A program made the position numbers and the translations under genes. DNA of 64,000 nucleotides from an uncultured Coprococcus sp. (GTDB taxonomy: Bacteria > Bacillota > Clostridia > Lachnospirales > Lachnospiraceae). The notes under the pieces are model-generated. The model was not told where the DNA came from and ran no database searches. It saw only the letters and a program-made list of their open reading frames with translations. Of the stretch, positions 52,033 to 61,900 are shown piece after piece. Numbering within the stretch: the first letter of the stretch is position 1; every line of letters starts with the position of its first letter. The stretch is from assembly GCA_934247115.1 (NCBI GenBank), contig CAKQIY010000006.1, forward strand, positions 1 to 64,000, in the 5' to 3' direction.

Positions 52033-52193
52033 TTTCATTCTCCTTTTCATTCAACTACTGATAGATAAGACTTTAATTCTATTTATTTTATAAGTCAAGT
52101 AAACTGTTGTTTAGATTTTGATATTTTCCATGTGTCCATTTCTTGACATTTCTCCTTTTGCCGGAGTACACTCTCGGTGAAAGGAGACGGAAT

Positions 52194-52871
52194 ATGCCAG
52201 GTTATATGATGCATTTATGTGAAAGTGAATATATTCTGAGAAGAGTAACCAGCATCCACGGAGATCTGTTTCGTCTTGGATCAGTACTTCCTGATGCCGT
52301 GACTGACAAGGCACAGACCCACTTCCACTCTTCGTGGCAGAAGGATCTGATAACCAAGTACCCTGACATGTCCTGGATCATCAACAAATACCCTGTATGC
52401 GATATGACTGCTGCCGATCTGGGAGCTCTGGCTCATCTTCATCTGGACAGCTTATATGTGGAACGCTTCTGGCCACAGTTCTTTCGATTTGAAGCCAGCG
52501 ACAACCGCCCCACCTGTGTCACATCAGACATAGATCATGTGCGCATGACCAGCAGAAGTATGCAGCCCGCGGATACACTTATACCATTCAAAGTATTTTT
52601 CTCCGAGGAATATTTCTATGGCGATTACAATGTAACCAACCCTGTTTTCATGTCAGATTTCTCTCCATCCATACCTGAGGTGAAGGAGATAGATCTGTCA
52701 ATAGCAGAATGCCGGGCATTTTCACCCCAGAAGCTCAGAGCTGACCTTGAACATTTTATATCCTGCCCTGCACCGCCTGATGGTGGTATGACCAGGGTTT
52801 TCCCATATGAAGAATTAAAACAGTTCATCATAAGCTCCGCCGATGAATTTATCCATGAATATATTCTGTGA
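52194..52871 (+). CDS. Hypothetical protein resembling zinc-dependent phospholipase C
   Basis: A 225-residue protein starting MPGYMMHLCESEYIL. The pattern HGDLFRLGSVLPDAVTDKAQ followed by THFH and later GALAHLHLDSLYVERFW recalls the zinc-dependent phospholipase C / S1-P1 nuclease fold (His-rich clusters around LGxxxPD and HxxxD). There is no signal peptide, so it may act in the cytoplasm or on another substrate. AAGGAG sets the start. It is convergent with the giant gene and ends at a shared terminator. The family resemblance is by motif only. Confidence 0.6.
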   Translation: MPGYMMHLCESEYILRRVTSIHGDLFRLGSVLPDAVTDKAQTHFHSSWQKDLITKYPDMSWIINKYPVCDMTAADLGALAHLHLDSLYVERFWPQFFRFEASDNRPTCVTSDIDHVRMTSRSMQPADTLIPFKVFFSEEYFYGDYNVTNPVFMSDFSPSIPEVKEIDLSIAECRAFSPQKLRADLEHFISCPAPPDGGMTRVFPYEELKQFIISSADEFIHEYIL

Positions 52872-52907
52872 TAAAGTGCGATGATTATATATCAACATTT
52901 TAAAAAA

Positions 52908-52957
52908 AGCATTCCAGCCGGATGTGTCTGTCTCCAGACACGTCCAACCGGAATGCT
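52908..52957. terminator. Bidirectional terminator between the PLC-like and giant genes
   Basis: AGCATTCC...CCGGA..GTGTCTG pairs with CAGACAC..TCC..CCGGAATGCT (52908-52957), flanked by seven A and seven T residues. It can end both converging transcripts. Confidence 0.9.
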
Positions 52958-52974
52958 TTTTTTCGTATTACGAT

Positions 52975-55900
52975 TTACTTTACCGTAATTTTCTTAACTG
53001 TTGAATATTGGCTCATGTATGTCTTTCCACCCAGCTTCTTGTATGATACTACCTTGAAGTAATAGGTCTTTCCCTTTTTCAGGTTTTTCTTTACATACTT
53101 TGTAGTCGAGCCATTGTTAATTGTTGCCACTCGGCTGTATCTGCCCTTCTGTGATGTGGACATATACACGATATATCCACCTGCACCGCTTGCTTTTCTC
53201 CACGAAATAGTTGCCTGACCCTTCTGTGCACTCACTGTTACCAGCGGTGTTGCCGGGGTCGTAACTGCAGTGATCTTCGTTCCAGGATTCTGAACCCTGG
53301 ATCCACGTACACTCTTGTATGCAACAACCTTATATGTATATGTCGTTCCACCCTTGAGTCCCGAGCTTACAAATACCACACGGCTTCTGCTCATGCTTGA
53401 TATAACCTTGATCAGCTTTGCATTTTTGCCAGAATATCTATAAACCATATAACCATCTGCATTACTTACCTTATCCCATGCAAGAGTTATTGAACCACTG
53501 CTTCTCGCTGTCACCTTGAGATTCTTAACCGCCGATGGTGTTGTCATGATATTTGCGGTCGTTTCTGCTCCTGTCAGCTTCTTGCTGCCACGCTTCTTGT
53601 ACGCAACAACCTTAAAGTTATATGTGGTTACTGCTTTAAGTCCTGTTATATTGTATGAAGTTCCTGTGACATTCTTCACCAGCTTATATTTACCAGATAC
53701 CTTCCTGTACACACTGTATCCGGTTGCACCATTTACACTGTTCCACTTTAAGGTTATGTTCTTATCCGATCTTGTACTATAAGTAAGCCCCTTAACCTTT
53801 GCTGGAACCGTAAATGTATCAACGATCGTCTTATCACTGAATATAAGCTTTCCGTCTGCTGTCTTTACATATGATGAAACAGCATATCTGTAATCAGCTC
53901 CGGCAGACAGGCCTGTTAAAGTATAGCTTGTATCTGTCAATGTTTTGACCAGAACATAGTTCTTCTTGCCTGTATCATATCTGTAAATCCTATATCCTCT
54001 TACAAGCTTATCCTTTGTCCATGTCAGCTTCAACGATTTTGTCGTCTCCCCTGATGCCTTGAGTCCCTTGACCTTGGCCGGACGGATATTAAATGTTACG
54101 CTCTTAGTTCCATAGAAGTTGTTAGTGCCAGTGATCGTGATCTTTGCCACACCCGGTTTGATATTGTTCGTATATTTTACCGAGTATTCCTTTGGATTTA
54201 TCACTGTGTTGCCGATCTTCACACTGAAGGTCTGGGTTATTGCAGATCCAGTGTATGCCTTATCTTTGACACCTGTCACAGTAGCATTTGATATGTCAAA
54301 TGCCTTTATTCTGAACTGCTTTGTGATACTGCCCTTGTAATCACCATAGAACTTCATGGTCCATGACGCCTTGCTTGTTCTTGTCATGGTTATTCCGCTG
54401 TTGTTCTGATAGGTCATGCTGTAATCTCTGCCTTCCTGCAGAACCAGTCTTCCCCATGTTACCTTTACATTGTCAAATTTGAACGCCTTACCCTTGTATG
54501 TTACCTCATTCTCTGTTCCGGTTATCACTGCCGTGTCACTTATATCTACTCTGTTAATTACAAAACTCTTCTTTACTGAATCTGTGTAATTTCCAGCTCC
54601 GGTTATTGTGATCGCTGCTGTACCGGCGTGAATATTATTCTCATACTTAACTGTGTAATCCGTTCCCTGGGTCAAAATAACTCCATCCACCTTCACAGTC
54701 ATATCCTGTGTTATTGGATTGCCTGTGAATGACTTGGCTGTTATACCTGCCACGTCTGCATCTGCAATGCTCTTTCTTGTTATCGCAAAGTATCTTGTAA
54801 CTGAATCCTTGTAATTACCCTTTCCTGTTACAACAACCTTTGCCCTTGCCGTGGCATCTGTATTCATATCGTAGCTCAATACGTAATCAACATCCTCAGT
54901 CAGGACACGATCTCCGTTCTTTACTGTCACTACAGGTACGATCTGGCCTCCATTGTACTCTGCCGATGCACTGCATACAACGCTGCAGTTCTTGATGCTT
55001 CTTGCTGTTATCTCAAAGCTTCCTGTGATGATTCCTGTGTAGTTGCCCTTTCCTGTTACTTTTATACCAGCTGTTCCAACTTCTATATTGTTCTCGTATG
55101 AAACCGTGTAATCATCCGCAGAAAGAACCACTCCGTCAGATGTAACCATAACTACAGGCGTCACCTCATCACCGGTATACTCTGTAGCTTCAGCCACTGC
55201 CGTTGCACCATCCAGTGCCTTTGGCACAATACTGAATTCTGCGGATACGCTTCCAGTGTAATTGGACTGGCTTCCCGCTGTTGCTGTAACTGTAGCTGTT
55301 CCTACATTTACATTTGCCGTATATCTGACTATGAAGTCTGCAATCTCATCATCATCAAGTACAAATGTTCCATCAGTGCTCTGTATTCCTGCAGCAGCAG
55401 GTGTAAGTGCCTTGCCCGTATAGGTCAGACTCTTCTTCATAAGATCCATCACATAACCTGATACATTTCTTCTTGTTATAACAAATGTAGTTGTCTTTGA
55501 GCTTACAAAGCTGCCATAACCTGTGATTGTCACAGTTGCCGTTCCTACATTGTAGTTATTGCTGTATGACACCTTGTAATCTGTTCCCTCCACAAGTGTT
55601 CTGCCTCCATATGTGACATTCACTGCAGGAGTTATGTTCTTCTTTGCAAATTCCTGATCTGCTATAGCTGTGATCTTTGCACCACTTATATTGATAGGAT
55701 CCTTTGTGATCGTAAACTCTCTGTATACAGTTCCAGTGAAGCTTCCCTTACCAGTTATCGTTGCCTTTGCCGGCTCTCCTGATCCTGTCGCCTCTATATT
55801 GTTGCTGTATGTGATCTCGTAATCCACATCTTCCACAAGGGTTATATCGCCATATGATACTGAAATCTCCGGCTCTATCACCTTTCCGGTGTAAATCTGA

Positions 55901-58900
55901 CCCGGAATCTCACTTACATGACAGTCATCAATGCTTCTTCTGGTGATTGCAAAGTATCTTATAACGCTTCCGACATAGTTGCCAGCTCCTGTTATTCTAA
56001 TCTCTGCATTGTCTGTCACATTCTTATTGCCACTATATGATACAGTGTAATCCCTGCCATTTACCAGAAGTTCATCACCGTACATAACCTTGAGACCGGC
56101 AAACGTTATCTCTCTGCCAGTATATGGCACGCTCTCCCTGATGCCTGTTATCTCGGCATCAGCTATATCTGCGCCTCCGATCACAAATGTCCTGCTGGCG
56201 GTACCGGTATAGTTACCCTTTCCAGTGACCTCCACAACCGCAGATGTAGTTACGCTTGTATTATTCCTATAGCTTACCGTGTAATCTCTGCCTTCCACAA
56301 GCTCATTCTGACCATCTGTCACTGTCAGCTTTGGCGTAACCGGATTGCCGGTGTAGCTCTGTGCGTCTATGCTCTTTATCTCTGCAAGTGAGATATCCCT
56401 TGCTGTGATATCGAACTCTTCCACAGCCGTTCCTGTGTAATTACCTGTACCTGTGATCGTCACAGATGCTTTTTCTGTATCCGTTGTCACATTTACATTA
56501 TCACTGTAGTCAACTGTATAATCAACATCCTCAACAAGTGTCACTCCGCCAAGTACAACCATAACTGCAGGAGTGAGTGCCTTGCCTGTATATCTCGCAG
56601 GCGCTACAGTGATATCTGCATCTGTAAGCTTTCTTGGACTGATCTTGAATCTTGCTGTTGTGCTTCCACTGTAGTTGCCCATTCCTGTGATGGTAAGAAC
56701 TGCACCGTCAGTAACATTTACATTGTTGCTGAAATCTGCTCTGTAATCTGTACCTTCAACAAGTGACCTTCCACCAAGTGTAACTGTATGCTCAGGCATA
56801 ACCGCCTCGCCAGTGTATACGCCATTATCTACTCTGACAACTGAATTGCTCACCGACGTTCCAACTATAGTGAATGTCCTGCTGACACTTCCTGTGAATC
56901 CTTCTCCCGGCAACGCTGATATCGTAACCTTTCCTGTTCCGACATTGACATTGTCCGAATACTGAATCTCAAGATTATCAAAGTTATCCACTGCAACTGA
57001 TACACCGGCTCTCTTCACTGTAAATGAACTGATCTGCGGCTTAACTGCTGTTCCGGTATATGGATATGAATCAGCGTTGAGTACCAGCTGTCCGTCGCTT
57101 ATATCTACTGGCTTGATCTTGAACTTTGCGGATACCGATCCGGTATTGGAATTGATACCCTTTGCTGTGACAGTTGCTGTTCCCTCATCTGTGTTGTCCA
57201 CATATACAAGTGCATAATCCACACCATTTGCCAGTGTCTTTCCTGCAAGTGTGACTGTCACCTCAGGAGTCAGCGGCTGTCCGAAATTGTACAGCTGATC
57301 ACCTATGCTGCTTATGACTGCCTTTGATATATCGGCAAGCTTCTTTGATATTGCAAAGCTTACAACTGTCTCTCCTGTATAATTACCACAACCTGTAATC
57401 TTTATCTCAGCAGGAGAATCCTCAGTTGTTACATTTACATTGTTTCTGTATCCAACTGTATAATCGGTTCCCGCCTTAAGTATGTTACTGCCGTCTCTTA
57501 CTGTTACCTCAGGCTTTATCTCCTTGCCTGTGTACAACTGACCTCCAACAGAATCCACGCTGCATCCGCTTATGCTCTTTGCAGTAATACTGAATATGCG
57601 TGATATCTCACCACTGTAATTACCTGCACCTGTTATTCTTATCTTTGCACTATCAGTTACATTAATATTGTTCTCGTAGGCTATCGTATAGTCCACATCC
57701 TCTGACAGTTTCCTGTCATCAAGTACCACCTGTATGCTGCCTACAGTTATTGCTTTTCCTGTATATACAACTCTGTCAGGTATTCCTGTAACCTCCGCAT
57801 CTGCAAGAGTTACACTCTTTATCACGAAAGTCTTCTCCACGGTTCCGGAGTAATTGCCCTTTCCTGCCACTATGACTCTGGCTTCATCTGAGGCTTCTAT
57901 ATTGTTCTCATATATGACTGTGTAATCCGTTCCCACTGTAAGCTTTTCTCCGCCAAGAGTCACGCTTACATTTGGTCTGATCTCGCTGCCATCATACTTC
58001 TGATCTGATATATCGCTTATCACCGCTCCAGATATATCCTTAGCTGTGATATCAAATGTACCACTGACCGCACCACGATAATTTCCAATTCCCTTTATCG
58101 TTACTGCCGCCTTTGATTTTGCTGTAGTTACGTTGATATTGTTGCTGTAGCTTATCTCATAATCAATGCCCGCATTTAATATCTCTCCATCGAGTGTAAC
58201 AACCGCATCAGGTGTCAGCGCCTTGCCTGTGTAAACTACTGATGCAACACCGATCTCCGCCTTACCAAGATCTCTGGCTGTTATCTCAAAGTATCCGACA
58301 ATGGTTCCCTTATAGTTGCCTGTACCGGTAACTGTAACCATCGCCTTTGTTCCCACATTCACATTGTTGCTGTAGCTTACCTTATAATCAGCACCGCTCT
58401 TAAGCTTTCTGCCATTCATTGTGACTGAGCAGTCCGGTGTCAGTGCTAATCCTGTGTACTCACAAGGACTGACATCTATAGCTGCATCTGTTATATCTAC
58501 ACCTGATATCGTGAATTCCTTTGAGAACTTTCCTGTAAATCCATGTCCTGAAACCGCTGTGATCTCAACCACTGCAGTTCCCACATCAACATTATCCTTG
58601 TATGAAATCTCAAACGCATCCATGGATGTAACTGCAGCTGCAGCTCCATTCCTCTTTACAGTTATCATTGTCACCGCAGGACACACGGCTGATCCTGTGT
58701 ACTCATATACATCCTGGGCAAGAGCTGCCTCGGCATCTGTTATATCTATAGGCAGGATAGCAAATGTCTCACTTACAGATCCTGTGTTTTTGTTGATTCC
58801 ATTTGCCTTTATTGTGGCAGTTCCTTCATTGAAGTTGTTGATGTATACCAGCTCATAATCAACATCCCTTGTCAGCTCTTTTCCATTGTAGGTAAGTGTT

Positions 58901-61900
58901 ACATCAGGTCTTATTGCATTTCCAAAATCATAATACTGATCCTGGACTGTGCTCATAACTGCCTTTGATATATCTACGATTTCTTTGGCTATCGTGAACA
59001 CCGCGCTTATGCTTCCCTTGTAATTACCCTTACCTGTCACTGTAACCTCGGCATTGTCTGACTCTTCTACATTATTGTTATATACTACATCGTAATCCTT
59101 TCCTGCTTCAAGAACCCTGGCACCATCTCTGACTGTCACATCAGGCTTAACCGCTGCTCCTGTGTGAATCTGTCCTCCGATAGGATCTATGCTGCATCTT
59201 GAGAGATTTCTTGCAGTTATTGAGAATGCCGTCTTGATCTGTCCGCCATAGTTGCCTATGCCGCTGATGATCACATATGCACCGCCATCAGTTACATTGA
59301 CATTGTTCTCATATGTAATTGTATAATCAGTTCCATTTACAAGTGTCTGTCCATCTACAGTAACCTTGATTCCTGTAAATTCTATGCTGTCACCGGTAAA
59401 TACTACAGTATCCGGTATTCCGCTGACCTGTGCAGATGTGATGCTGTATGCACTTATGACAAAGCTCTTCTGAACACTGCCCTTATAATTGCCGCATCCT
59501 GTGATCACTGCCTTGGCCTCATCGGTTACTGCATCATTGTCACTGTATTCAACTGTATAATCAGTTCCCTCTGCAAGTACGTTCTTGCCATTTGCAATTC
59601 TTATCTCTGGCTTTACAGGCTGTCCGCCATATACCTGATCAGGTATGTCAGCTATATCAAGCTTTGATATATCCATAGGTGTTATCTCAAACTCTCCATG
59701 GATCTCTCCTGTATAATTGCCCTTTCCGGTTATCGTCGCAACCGCCCTTGCTGAACCTGATGTAACCCTCAGGTTATCGCTGTAACTTACTGTGTAATCT
59801 GTTCCCTGGCTGAGCACCTGTCCATCGAGAACAACCTTAACTGTAGTTGTCACCGGCTTGCCTGTATACTCTGCAGGATCCGCTGTTACAACAGCCTGGG
59901 TTATCTTCTTTGCTGTGATGCTGAAGCTCTGTGAAAGCTTTCCTGTATAATTACCTGTTCCTTCTATGGTCAGCTTTGCAGGATCTGTCACATTCACATT
60001 GTCAGTTGCTGTGATCTTGTAGTCCGTTCCCTCTGCAAGAGTTCTGCCGTTCAGTACAACTCTGCACACAGGTATCACTGCGCTGCCTGTATAAACAGGG
60101 CTGTCCACGCTCACCTCTGCCTCTGCAATAGAGGCTGCTGTTATCGTGTACTGTGCGCTTACGCTTCCTGTGAAGCTCTGTACCTCTCCAGCCTTGATCT
60201 GGATAGTAGCTGTTCCGACATTTTCATTATCTGTATATGTCACATCAAACTTATCGAGTGCCGTAATGGACTTTTTCGTTCCATTTCTCAGAACTGTAAG
60301 TGATTTGACTCCGGCCTTTACCGCATCACCGGTATATTCATATGAACTTGCAGCAAGTTCAAGCTCTGCATCGGATATATCAATTGGCAATATTCTGAAT
60401 GTAGCACTCAGCTCACCCTTATTCTGATCGATGCCCTTAACCAGGACAGTAGCTGTTCCGGCTTCAATATTGTTGGTGTATGTTACACTGTAATCCACGT
60501 TCTCAGTGAGCTTCCTGTCTCCAAGTGCCACTACCACATCAGGTGTGAGCTCATCGCCAAAGTTGTAATACTGATCCGCAATCGAACCTATCACCGCATC
60601 TGAAATATCTATTACTTCCTTTGCTATGGTGAATTCTGCGATAAGCTCACCAGTATAGTTGCCCATACCTGTAACTATCGCTTTGGCATTCTTGCCAACC
60701 TCCACGTTATCTCTATATGCAACAGTGTAATCCTTTCCAGCTTCAAGAACTCTTGAGCCATCCCTTACCGTTACCTCCGGTGTGACAGCCTTGCCTGTAT
60801 ATATCTGCCCTCCTATGGCATTGATCTTACACTTGTCCATGCTTCTAGGAATGATACTGAATGCAACCTTTATCTGTCCGCCATAGTTATTCATTCCCTT
60901 GATAACTACATACGCCTTATTGCCATCTCCTGTTACATTTATATTGTTTTCATAGCTTACCGTGTAGTCTGTTCCATATACAAGAGTCTTGTCATCCTTG
61001 ACAACTGTTATATCATCGAACGTAATGGCATCTCCTGTATATTCAGCACTCTCTGCCACACCAGTAACTGTTGCAGGAGAGATACTTGCTCCACAGATCT
61101 CAAACAGCTTGATAACTGTGCCCTGGTAATTACCATTGCCCTTTACTACTGCCATTGCCTCTGTGGTCTTGTCAACATTGTTGCTGTATGAAACTTCGTA
61201 ATCCCTTCCAGCTACAAGCACCTTCTCGCCATCTCTTACAACGACTGCAGGCTCTATGTCCTGTCCGGTATATTCCTGTGAATCAATATCATCAACATTT
61301 GCATCACCAAGTGTCTTTGGTGTTATATCGAAGGTTACTATCAGCTTTCCTGTGTAATTGCCCTTGCCCTTCAGTACTGCTGTCGCCTTCTTCTCATCAG
61401 TTGTCACATCAATGTTATCAGTGCATGTCACCGTATAGTCAGTCCCCTCTGTCAGGATCTTTCCTGCCACCTCAAGTACTGTACCTGGAATGATCGCTGA
61501 TCCGGTGTACACCTGGGCTGCAATGCTGCATTTGCCTGATTCTATGCTCTTCGCACGGATCTCAAAGTTCAGTGTCAGACTGCCCTGATAATTACCTGTA
61601 CCAATGATACTTAACTGTGCATCACTTCCTGCATTCACATTGTTGTCTGCCTCTACCCTGTAGTCAGTTTCCTCTGTCAGTTCTCTGCCTCCCAGAGTAA
61701 CCTTTACATCAGGTATCACCGCAGTTCCTGTATATTCAACATCTGCAACATTAACAATCGCATTCTTTATATCCAGTTTTGTGATGGTGAAGCTGCCCTC
61801 GGCTGTTCCTGTAAAGTTACCAGCCGCACCTGCGGTAACCGTAACCTTTGCTGTTCCTGCATTGATATTATCACTGTACTTTATTACAAATGATGTGAGA

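Noticed and set aside
53516..61493. Several plus-strand open frames within the giant gene
   Set aside because: They recur with the repeat period and are antisense shadows of the repeated units, not separate genes.
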